The notes under the pieces: model-generated
The model's input: the letters and a program-made list of their open reading frames with translations, nothing else
Database searches by the model: none
Told to the model about the DNA's origin: nothing
Part shown: one piece after another, positions 44,633-52,045 of the stretch
Position numbering within the stretch: position 1 is the stretch's first letter
How the letters are laid out: the number at the start of each line of letters is the position of its first letter
Made by a program: the position numbers and the translations under genes
Assembly: GCA_022841795.1 (NCBI GenBank)
Contig: JALHQU010000028.1
Span: 1 to 52,045, forward strand
DNA: 52,045 nt
DNA from: Fimbriiglobus sp.
GTDB lineage: Bacteria > Planctomycetota > Planctomycetia > Gemmatales > Gemmataceae
Direction: 5' to 3'

Positions 44633-47600
44633 ATGGGATTGATTCGTTTGGCGCTGAGCAACACCTACGGGGTGATCGTGCTCGCACTGTTCATCGCCAT
44701 CCTCGGGGCGGTGGCCGTCGCGTCCATCCCGATCGACATCCTGCCGGCGTTCAAGACGCCGGCGGTGCAGGTGCTGACGTACTACAACGGCATGCCCGCC
44801 CGGAGCATCGAGCGGACCATCACCGACCGGGTGGAGCGGTGGGTGAACCAGTCGGCCGGGGTGCAGTCGGTCGAATCGCGGTCGGTGGCCGGGGTGAGCG
44901 TGGTGAAGCTGTACTTCCAGGACGATGTCGATCCCAACTCGGCGCTCACGCAGACCACCTCGCTCACCGGCGCCGCCCTGCCGTACTTGCCGACCAACAC
45001 CCTGCCGCCGGTCGCCCTGCCGTTCGACCCGACCGGCACCCTGCCGGTGGGCATTCTGACTGTATCTAACCCGGACATGGCCGAGCAGGAGGTGAAGGAT
45101 CTGGCGCGGGTGGAGGTGCGGAACCGGCTCGGAGCGGTGCGGGGGTGCGTCGCCCCGGTGGTGGTGGGCGGGAAGGACCGGCGGGTGATGGTGTACCTGG
45201 ACCGGCAGAAGCTGGAGGCGCGGAAGCTGTCCCCGGTGGACGTGGTGCGGGCGCTCGACCAGGGCAACCTGATGGCCTCGCCGGGGGTGGCGTACATCGG
45301 CGACAGCCAGATCGCCCTGGACACCAACGCCATGGCCCGCACGGTGGACGACATCAACGACCTGCCGGTGGTGTTCGACGGCGACAAGCACATCCTGCTC
45401 CGCGACCTGGCCACGGCCATGGACGACGCGGTCATTCAGAAGTCGCGGGTGCGGGTGAACGGCAAGCCGCAGGTGTATGTGCCCATCTACCGCCAGCAGG
45501 GGGCGAGCACCCTGGCGGTGGCCGACGGGGTGCGGGCGTCCATCCCGGACATGAAGTCGGAACTGCCCGAGGGGAGCAAGTTGGAGTTCGTCATCGACCA
45601 GACGGACTACGTGCGGAAGGCGATCGAGAGCCTGATCCACGAGGGGGTCGTCGGGGCCATCCTGGTGGCGGTGATGATCCTGGTGTTCCTGGGCAACTGG
45701 CGGATGACGCTGATCGCCGTCATCGCCCTGCCGCTGTCCATCCTGGGGGCGATCGTCGGACTGAAGACCACCGGCAACAGCATCAACGTGATGACCCTCG
45801 GCGGGCTGTTCCTGGCCATCGGCCCGCTGGTGGATAACGCCATCGTGGTGCTGGAGAACATCGAGCGGCACATCCGCATGGGCAAGTCGGCGTTCCAGGC
45901 CGCCCTGGACGGCACGTCCGAACTCACCCTGCCGGTGGTGGTGGCAACCCTCGCCCTCATCATCGTGCTGTGCCCGGTGGCCCTCACACCCGGCGTCGGG
46001 GGGTTCCTGTTCAAGCCGCTCACGCTGGCCGTCGGGTTCGCCATGCTGTTCTCGTTGGCACTCAGCTGGACGTTCGTGCCGTCGCTGTGCGCCGCCATGC
46101 TCCGCGGGCACGGCCAGCACGGCCACGGGCATGAACACGAACACCGCCGCGGGCAGGGGTTGCCGCACGAAACGGCGGCGCCGGTCGGCTTCTTCGGCCG
46201 GGTGTACGCCCGCATCGACGGCGGCCTCCAGTGGGTCACCGGCCGGTACTCGGCGGCGTTGCACTGGGCGCTCGGCCGGCGGCTCCCGGTACTCGGCGGC
46301 ATCGCCCTGGTGTTCGCCGGCTCGCTCCTCCTGCTCCGGTTCATCGGCCAGGAATACTTCCCGCAGGTGGACGCCGGGCAGATCAGCGTGCAGGTGCGGG
46401 CGCCGTCGCACCTGCGGCTGGACGCCACCGAACGGCGGGTGGCCGAGGTGGAGCGGGTGATCGCCGAGACCGTCCCGCCGCACGAACTCCAGACGGTGGT
46501 GTCCGAGATCGGGCTGAATAACGACTGGAGCGCCGCCTACTCGGCCAACGCCGGCCAGCAGGACACGGTCATCCGCCTGCAACTCACCCCGGAGCGGACG
46601 CGGTCGGCCCAGGAGTACGCCGTGCTGCTGCGGAAGGCGTTCGCCGACACCCCCGAGTTCGCCGACCTGGAGTTCAGCTTCGACACCGGCGGGATGGTGT
46701 CAGCGGCGCTCAACTTCGGGGCCAGTTCGCCCATCGACCTGCAAATCACCGGCGGCACCCCGGACCAGAAGTTCGAGGTGGCGCGGAAGGTGAAGGCGGC
46801 CATCCGCGGCGTACCCGGAGCGGCCGACGTGCGGGTGCTCCAGCGGAACGACGCGCCGTACCTGGTGCTGGACGTGAACCGCGATAAGGCCGCCAGCGTC
46901 GGCCTGTCCGCCCGCGACGTGGTGATGCAGGTGGTGACGGCCATGAACAGCAGCATCGCCCTCACCCGCAACTTCTGGATCGACCCGAAGAGCGGCAACC
47001 AGTACTTCATCGCCGTGCAGTACCCGGACGACCCGAGCTTCCGGCTGGCCGACCTGTCCAGCATCATCGCCACCGGCACCAACCAGAAGGAACCCGTCCG
47101 GCTCAGCTCGCTCGTCGCCGTCCGCGACACCACCCAGGCGGTGGAGTTCAACCACGTCGGGCTGAAGCGGATCGTGGACGTGCTGGTGAACACCGAGAAC
47201 CGGGACATCGGTAACGTGGCGGCGGACGTGGAGAAGGCCATCGCCCCGATCCGTGCGGAGTTGCCCGAGGGGATGCGGATCGAGCTGAAGGGGGAGTACG
47301 CCCGGATGACCGAGTCCGCCCAGAGCCTGGGGGTCGGGCTGGGGTTGGCGTCGGTGCTGGTGTACCTGCTGATGGTGCCGCTCATGCGGTCGTTCGTCCA
47401 GCCGCTCATCATCATGGCCGCCGTCCCGCTCGGGCTGATCGGGGTGCTCGGCATCCTGTGGGCCACCGGCACCAGCCTGAACGTGCAGTCGGAGATGGGG
47501 GTGATCTTCCTGGTCGGCATCGTGGTGTCGCAGGGGGTGCTGCTGATCGACTTCGCCAACCACCTCCGCAAGCAGGGCAAGCGGGTGTTCGAGGCGATCA

Positions 47601-47845
47601 CCGAGGCGGCCGTCACCCGCTTCCGCCCGATCCTGATGACCTTCCTGGCCACGTTCCTCGACCTGCTGCCGATGGCACTGGGACTGGGCCGCGGGAGTGA
47701 ATCGCTCACCCCCCTTGCCCGCGCCGTGGTCGGCGGGCTGGTCACCGCCACCGCCCTCACCCTGTTCGTCGTGCCCATCCTGTTCACCCTGCTCATCCGC
47801 GACCGCCACCACCTGCCCACCGACCGCCACCCGGAGGCCCACTAA
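44633..47845 (+). CDS. RND efflux pump inner-membrane subunit
   Basis: A 1070-residue RND permease. ATG 44633 is preferred over 44618 because AGGGGGG precedes it. Pattern: TM1 (YGVIVLALFIAILGAVAVAS), two large periplasmic loops, and TM4 with FLAIGPLVDNAIVVLENIER. In AcrB this site is VDDA, so the second Asp of the proton relay is Asn here; single-Asp TM4 also occurs in other RND groups. A cytoplasmic loop near residue 500 is His-rich (HGQHGHGHEHEHRRG). TM10-12 include LLMVPLMRSFVQPLIIMA. It pumps substrates across the envelope with the next two genes. The substrate is unclear; the His-rich loop hints at metal but is not proof. Confidence 0.93.
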   Translation: MGLIRLALSNTYGVIVLALFIAILGAVAVASIPIDILPAFKTPAVQVLTYYNGMPARSIERTITDRVERWVNQSAGVQSVESRSVAGVSVVKLYFQDDVDPNSALTQTTSLTGAALPYLPTNTLPPVALPFDPTGTLPVGILTVSNPDMAEQEVKDLARVEVRNRLGAVRGCVAPVVVGGKDRRVMVYLDRQKLEARKLSPVDVVRALDQGNLMASPGVAYIGDSQIALDTNAMARTVDDINDLPVVFDGDKHILLRDLATAMDDAVIQKSRVRVNGKPQVYVPIYRQQGASTLAVADGVRASIPDMKSELPEGSKLEFVIDQTDYVRKAIESLIHEGVVGAILVAVMILVFLGNWRMTLIAVIALPLSILGAIVGLKTTGNSINVMTLGGLFLAIGPLVDNAIVVLENIERHIRMGKSAFQAALDGTSELTLPVVVATLALIIVLCPVALTPGVGGFLFKPLTLAVGFAMLFSLALSWTFVPSLCAAMLRGHGQHGHGHEHEHRRGQGLPHETAAPVGFFGRVYARIDGGLQWVTGRYSAALHWALGRRLPVLGGIALVFAGSLLLLRFIGQEYFPQVDAGQISVQVRAPSHLRLDATERRVAEVERVIAETVPPHELQTVVSEIGLNNDWSAAYSANAGQQDTVIRLQLTPERTRSAQEYAVLLRKAFADTPEFADLEFSFDTGGMVSAALNFGASSPIDLQITGGTPDQKFEVARKVKAAIRGVPGAADVRVLQRNDAPYLVLDVNRDKAASVGLSARDVVMQVVTAMNSSIALTRNFWIDPKSGNQYFIAVQYPDDPSFRLADLSSIIATGTNQKEPVRLSSLVAVRDTTQAVEFNHVGLKRIVDVLVNTENRDIGNVAADVEKAIAPIRAELPEGMRIELKGEYARMTESAQSLGVGLGLASVLVYLLMVPLMRSFVQPLIIMAAVPLGLIGVLGILWATGTSLNVQSEMGVIFLVGIVVSQGVLLIDFANHLRKQGKRVFEAITEAAVTRFRPILMTFLATFLDLLPMALGLGRGSESLTPLARAVVGGLVTATALTLFVVPILFTLLIRDRHHLPTDRHPEAH

Positions 47846-49428
47846 TGGATGCCCACGAGACCGAGCACGTGGAACTCACCCCCGTCACCCAGCCACCCCA
47901 CCTGAAGACGGGCGGGCTGACGCGGTGGCTCAAGATCGCCCTGGCCGCCGCCGTCGGGTTCGGCGGCGTCGGGGTGGCGGTGGCGGTGTTCACCGGGGTC
48001 ATCCCGAACCCGTTCGACCAGCACCCGAAGAACGCCCAGGCGTCACCCGGGCGGGAAACGTCCGCTCCGTCGGCGAAGGTGATCCGTCCGAAGGCGGCGG
48101 CCAGCGTGCCCATCACCGTCGATCAGTTGGCGGTGGTGGAGCCGTACTACCGGGCCGACCTGCGGGCGCGGGCGAGCGGGCTGGTGAAGGCCGTCCGCCA
48201 CGACATCGGCGACAAGGTCACGCAGGGGGAGGTGCTAGTCGAGATCGACGTGCCGGAGTTGGTGCAGGACGTGGGGCGGGCGGAGGCGACGATCGTGCAG
48301 CGGGAGAAGGAACTCAAGGTGTCGGAGGCGAAGCTGAAAGACGCGCAGGCGGCGGTGAAGGTGTCGGCCGCCACCATCAAACAGCGGGAGGCCGACGTGC
48401 AAGCGGTGTCCGCCACCCGCGACCTGAAAAAGGGGCGGTACGAGCGGTTCGCGGCGCTCGCACAAAAGGGGGACGTGGTGGGCAGCGTGGTGGAAGAGGA
48501 GCAGCGGGACTACCTGGCGAGCGAGGCGGCGGTGACGGCGGCGAAGGCGAACGTGGAGCGCGCCCGTGCCGATTATTCCGAGTCGGAGTCAAAGGTGGAG
48601 GGGGCGGCAGCCGATATTGATCTCAAGCGAGCGCTCATCGACGGCGCGCGGAAGGATTTGGACAAAGCGAAGGCGGTGGCCGCCTACGCCACCGTGGTCG
48701 CCCCGTTCGACGGGGTGATCGTCCGCCGGAGCGTCGATCCGGGGTCGTTCGTGCAGAACGCCACCACCGGGAACAGCGAAACACTGATCTCGATCGCCCG
48801 CGTCGATCTGGTGACCATCGCCGCCCGGTTTCCCGACGCCTTCGCCTCGCTGGTGACGGCAGATACGCCTGCCGAGGTGCGGGTGGACGGGCTGCCGGGC
48901 GTCACCATCCCGGCCGCCGTCACCCGGTTCGCCCCGAGCGTGCAGAACGCCGACCGCACCATGCGGGTGGAGGTGGACCTGTTCAACGGCGACAACGCCG
49001 AATACCAGCGGCTGACCACCGCCGGCAAGGTGAGCTACCCGAAGGGGCCGACCGACCCGCTGCCGGCGCGGGCGTTCGCCCCCGGTCATTCGGCCGGCCG
49101 GTTGCTACCCGGCATGACCGGCACCATGCGGCTCCAGGTGGGCGGGTACGGCAAATCGTTCGTGCTGCCCGCCACCGCCGTCTACTCCCGGAGCGGCACC
49201 AGCTATGTGCTACTCGTCGAGGACGGGAAGACGAAACAGGTGCCGGTGCGGGTTCAGGTGAACGACGGCAAGACGGTGCGGGTGGCCATGCTGGTGAAGC
49301 GGAAGACGGCGGACGGGAACACCCGTGAGGTGCTGACCGAGTTGACCGGGGCGGAGCAGGTGGTAGCCGCCCGCCAACTGGAACTGGGCGACGGGGCGAG
49401 TGTGAGCGTGGCCCCGGCCGACTGGTGA
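47845..49428 (+). CDS. HlyD-type periplasmic adaptor of RND pump
   Basis: A 527-residue membrane-fusion protein whose ATG overlaps the pump stop (TAATG), so it is translationally coupled. One N-terminal membrane span (LKIALAAAVGFGGVGVAVAVF) anchors it. A biotinyl-lipoyl hairpin flanks a long coiled coil: ARASGLVKAVRHDIGDKVTQ, then the helical region (EKELKVSEAKLKDAQAAVKV; EAAVTAAKANVERARADYSE), and the second lipoyl half TVVAPFDGVIVRRSVDPGSF. A beta-barrel and membrane-proximal domain follow with LLPGMTGTMRLQVG. It links the pump to the outer-membrane channel. Coiled-coil length and domain order are as expected for RND adaptors. Confidence 0.93.
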   Translation: MDAHETEHVELTPVTQPPHLKTGGLTRWLKIALAAAVGFGGVGVAVAVFTGVIPNPFDQHPKNAQASPGRETSAPSAKVIRPKAAASVPITVDQLAVVEPYYRADLRARASGLVKAVRHDIGDKVTQGEVLVEIDVPELVQDVGRAEATIVQREKELKVSEAKLKDAQAAVKVSAATIKQREADVQAVSATRDLKKGRYERFAALAQKGDVVGSVVEEEQRDYLASEAAVTAAKANVERARADYSESESKVEGAAADIDLKRALIDGARKDLDKAKAVAAYATVVAPFDGVIVRRSVDPGSFVQNATTGNSETLISIARVDLVTIAARFPDAFASLVTADTPAEVRVDGLPGVTIPAAVTRFAPSVQNADRTMRVEVDLFNGDNAEYQRLTTAGKVSYPKGPTDPLPARAFAPGHSAGRLLPGMTGTMRLQVGGYGKSFVLPATAVYSRSGTSYVLLVEDGKTKQVPVRVQVNDGKTVRVAMLVKRKTADGNTREVLTELTGAEQVVAARQLELGDGASVSVAPADW

Positions 49429-49455
49429 CAGTGCCCCAGGGAACGGAGACCCGAA

Positions 49456-50970
49456 ATGACTCAGAGTTGGGTACGCCGGCTGGTTTGGGTGCCGGCAGCG
49501 GCGTTGGCCGGATGCGCGTCTGCTCCGGTGGAGGTCGAGACCGCTTCCCCGTACACCCGCTCGTACCCCGTTGCTCGCCCGGCATCCGCCGCGAAATCGC
49601 CAGCCACCTCTCCACCCGCTGACAGCCGATTGACACTCGCCACGGCGGTGGAACCCGCTGCCCCCGTCCCGTCAGCGACTCGCCCCGCCTACGCCCAACT
49701 GGAAACCCACCCGATCGACCTGCCCACGGTGCTGCGGCTGGTGGACGTGAACAGCCCGACCGTCGGGTTCGCCCGCGCGCGGGTGGCCGAAGCCCAAGCC
49801 AGAGTCGCCCAGGCGGAGGTGCAGTGGCTGCCCAACCTGACGGTCGGGGCGGCGTACAACCGCTTCGACGGACAGACCCAGAACCAGCGGGGAGAGGTGT
49901 TCGGGGTGTCGCGGGCGAACCTGTTTTACGGCGGCGGCCCGGCCCTCACGCTGAACGTCGCCGACGCCCTGTACGGTCCGCTCGTCGCCCGCCGGGTGCG
50001 GGCAGCGGTGCAGTTCCAGGAGGTGGCGGCGACTATCACGGCCGAACAAGACGCCGCCGCTGCGTACCTCGATCTGGTGCAACTGCACGCCCAGTTGGAG
50101 ATCAACGCCGACACGCTCGCTCGGGCGGAGGAGCTGCTGAAAGGGGCGGAGAACGCGAAGGCGGCGACGCTCGATCGCACCGCCGGGGACGTGAACCGGG
50201 CGAAAACCGAGGTGCTATTCCGCCGCACCGAGCGGTTGGACCTGGAGAGCAAGGCCGCCGCCGTCAGCGCCCGACTCGGCCGCCTGCTCTACCTGCAACC
50301 GAACGTGAAGCTGGTGCCGGCCGACCTCACTGTCGCCCCGCTCACACTCATCGACCCGGCCCGCACCCTCGACGACCTGCTCGCCACCGCCCTGGACACC
50401 CGCCCTGACCTCGCTGCCGGGCGCGAAGCCATCGCCGCCGCGTGGGAGCGGGTACGGCAAGCCAGGCGAGAGCCGTTCATCCCGAAGGTGGCGGTACAGA
50501 ACCAGACCGGCAGTTTCGGCGGCGGGGTGAACGCCGACCTCGCCGACTTCAACGCCCGCAACGCGCTGAGCGTGCAACTGTTCTGGGAGGTGCGGAACCT
50601 GGGGTTCGGCAACCGGGCGGGGGTGGCCGAGCGACGGGCGGCGGTCGATCAGGCACGTTACCAACTGGCCGAGTCGCAAGCCCGCGCCGCCGCCGAGGTG
50701 GTGGAAGCGGCCCAGACCGCCGCCGCCAAGTTCGAGGCCATCGGCCCGGCGGAGGAGGCGGTGAAAGAGGCGACCGAGTTGTACCGCATCAACAAGTCGG
50801 GCACGCAGAACGTGGTCGGGGCGAACAACCTGTTCGACGCCCTCCGCCCGTTGCAGGCTATCCAGGCGCTGAACACCGCCCGGCTAAATTACCTGAGCGC
50901 GGTCATGGACCACAACCGTGCCCAACTCCGCCTGCTCGCCGCCGTCGGCACCCCGCCGGCCGACAACTAG
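49456..50970 (+). CDS. TolC-family outer-membrane lipoprotein
   Basis: A 504-residue outer-membrane channel protein, third gene of the efflux operon, 27 bp after the adaptor with GGAG upstream. The signal has lipobox LAGC (Cys20), so it is lipid-anchored like OprM-type TolC proteins. A Pro/Ala-rich linker leads to the repeated TolC fold, with each half having long helices and two strands: VNSPTVGFARARVAEAQARV, WLPNLTVGAAYNRFDG, LDTRPDLAAGREAIAAAWER, FIPKVAVQNQTGSFGG, LFWEVRNLGFGNRAGVAERR. The C-terminal repeat ends AQLRLLAAVGTPPADN. Its TAG stop lies right at the edge of the IS630 element. Confidence 0.92.
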   Translation: MTQSWVRRLVWVPAAALAGCASAPVEVETASPYTRSYPVARPASAAKSPATSPPADSRLTLATAVEPAAPVPSATRPAYAQLETHPIDLPTVLRLVDVNSPTVGFARARVAEAQARVAQAEVQWLPNLTVGAAYNRFDGQTQNQRGEVFGVSRANLFYGGGPALTLNVADALYGPLVARRVRAAVQFQEVAATITAEQDAAAAYLDLVQLHAQLEINADTLARAEELLKGAENAKAATLDRTAGDVNRAKTEVLFRRTERLDLESKAAAVSARLGRLLYLQPNVKLVPADLTVAPLTLIDPARTLDDLLATALDTRPDLAAGREAIAAAWERVRQARREPFIPKVAVQNQTGSFGGGVNADLADFNARNALSVQLFWEVRNLGFGNRAGVAERRAAVDQARYQLAESQARAAAEVVEAAQTAAAKFEAIGPAEEAVKEATELYRINKSGTQNVVGANNLFDALRPLQAIQALNTARLNYLSAVMDHNRAQLRLLAAVGTPPADN

Positions 50971-51050
50971 AGCGGACTTCGTTTTTTCGTAGCGGGTCAT
51001 AGAGTGGCAACCGGAGGGGAGTTGCGTCGTCCGCCCGGTCGGAGGGAGTC

Positions 51051-52027
51051 ATGGCCGCCATCTCCATGGACTTGCGAGTCCGCATCTTCGAGGCGCGGCA
51101 GTCGGGCGACCCGACGGGCGAGGTGGCCGAGCGGTTCGCCGTCAGCCCGGCGTTCGTCCGCCGGCTGATGCAGCGGCACCGGCAGACCGGCTCGCTCGCC
51201 CCCAGCGCCGCCCGCCGCGGCCGCCCACCCGTGCTGACCGACCAGGCCGACCGCCCCCGCCAGCTGAACGCCGAGCGGCCCGACCTGACCCCGGCCGAGA
51301 TCCGCGACCGGCTGGGCGTGGGCGTCGCCCCGCTCACCGTCTGGCGGATGCTCCGGCGGCTCGGCCTGTCGTTCAAAAAAAGTCCGCCCACGCCACCGAG
51401 CGGGACCGCCCGGACGTCCGCCAGGCCCGCCGGGAGTGGCCGACGCTAATCCTCGCCTCTCGGGCCAGGCGGCTCATCTTCCTGGATGAGACGTGGTTCA
51501 CCACGGCCATGGACCGGCTGTTCGGGTACGCCCCGCGGGGGCAGCGGGTGGTCGCGGCGGTGCCGCACGGGCACTGGAAGACGACCACCTTCGTGGGCGG
51601 GCTGACCACCGGCGGGGTGATCGCCCCGATGGTCCTGGACGGGGCGATGGACGGGGCCACGTTCGCCGCCTACGTGGAGCAGGTGTTGGCGAAGGAGACC
51701 CGCCGCGGCGACCTGGTCATCCTGGATAACCTGCGGGCGCACAAGACGCCGGCCGTCCGAGCGGCGTTCGCCCGGTGCCGCATCCGGCACGAGTACCTGC
51801 CGGCGTACAGCCCGGACCGGAACCCGATCGAGAACGCCTTCGCCAAGCTGAAGCGGCTGGTGCGGAGCGCGGCCGAGCGGACGGTCGAGGGGTTGTGGAC
51901 GGCCATCGGCCGGCTGATCGACCGGTTCATACCGAATTTCTCTGATTCCCTATGCTGCCCTCGCAACCCCGTGTTGCGGGAGGGAATCCGATGGCCCGTA
52001 TTCCGTTCATCCGGCATCGGACGGTGA
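51051..52027 (+). CDS. IS630-family transposase with A7 frameshift, 3' truncated
   Basis: A strong site (CGGAGGGAG) precedes ATG 51051. Frame 0 encodes the HTH domain (MDLRVRIFEARQSGDPTGEV, MLRRLGLSFKK) and ends at 51449. A run of seven A at 51375-51381 allows a -1 shift from AAA-AAA to AAG-TCC, giving FKKKSAHATERDRPD and then the DDE_3 core: RRLIFLDETWFTTAMDR (Asp), GDLVILDNLRAHKTPAVR (Asp), EYLPAYSPDRNPIENAFAKL (Glu). This is the usual IS630 programmed-frameshift arrangement. After IGRLIDRF near 51930 the normal family ending is replaced, so the gene is probably cut by the following element. Confidence 0.85.
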
Positions 52028-52045
52028 ACCAACTCCGGAACAAGT
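51991..52045 (+). CDS. partial ORF at window edge
   Basis: ATG 51991 follows a strong GGGAGGGAATCC ribosome site and encodes MARIPFIRHRTVNQLRNK before the window ends. A 6-bp hairpin CGCAAC/GTTGCG lies 13 bases before the ATG. It interrupts the end of the IS630 transposase, so it is probably the first gene of another mobile element. Too short to identify. Confidence 0.45.
   Translation, partial: MARIPFIRHRTVNQLRNK

Noticed and set aside
44525-46582. A 685-codon minus-strand open frame opposite the RND pump
   Set aside because: Antisense to conserved RND motifs; rich in His, Arg and Gln with no recognisable fold.
1-52045. Search by eye for CRISPR arrays, rRNA, riboswitches and complete tRNA genes
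   Set aside because: No regularly spaced repeat array or conserved RNA core was recognised; only the partial tRNA-Phe was found. This was not an exhaustive computation.

Overview
The window reads as chromosome of a GC-rich planctomycete of the Gemmataceae type. The evidence is family content rather than a marker gene: three DUF1559 prepilin-like proteins, a DUF1549/DUF1553 heme-motif protein, a DUF1501 Tat protein, a planctomycete cytochrome fused to WD40 repeats, PPC-domain, PQQ-propeller and YncE/phosphoesterase proteins. No rRNA, complete tRNA, CRISPR array or replication origin is visible.

Layout. 1-3.2 kb: a 45-residue Cys-containing ORF, a DUF932 protein, a truncated PAS protein and a DUF6602 nuclease-like protein. 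3.2-4.8 kb: an intact IS4-family element with a perfect 11-bp target duplication. 4.9-7.5 kb: a secreted protein fusing two esterase domains to an SMP-30-type propeller. 8.3-8.7 kb: a lipoprotein. 8.7-9.6 kb: scrap of IS3, serine-recombinase-element and IS21 origin. 9.7-19.7 kb: a minus-strand run of six secreted or exported proteins (DNRLRE, DUF1501, PPC, DUF1549/1553, cytochrome-WD40, PQQ propeller), with a strong palindrome in most gaps. 19.9-22.5 kb: two coupled membrane proteins and a lipoprotein. 22.5-31.2 kb: DUF1559 pseudopilins, a purple-acid-phosphatase-like enzyme, a carboxypeptidase-regulatory-like lipoprotein and a YncE/phosphoesterase fusion.

31.2-36.1 kb is a nest of broken mobile elements. 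A serine-recombinase element (32848-35165) sits inside another serine-recombinase gene. Beside it are the N-terminal half of istB, the C-terminal half of a recombinase, and a truncated IS3. The two istB halves (9168-9626 minus, 31983-32243 plus) join exactly at the Walker A motif if the 22.6 kb between them is inverted, so this block marks a rearrangement or an assembly join.

36.4-37.9 kb: a GT28/MGDG-synthase-type lipid glycosyltransferase and the C-terminal stub of a PAP2 phosphatase. 38.1-43.4 kb looks like the relic of an integrative element: the 3' half of a tRNA-Phe gene (att-like), a tyrosine integrase with two frameshifts, and a Rep-like HUH gene. That Rep-like gene is split by a 2996-bp IS1-family element that carries three passenger genes and has an 8-bp target duplication. 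43.5-51 kb: a hypothetical gene, then a three-gene RND efflux operon (inner-membrane pump, HlyD-type adaptor, TolC-type outer-membrane lipoprotein). The window ends in an IS630 transposase with an A7 frameshift site and the start of another ORF.
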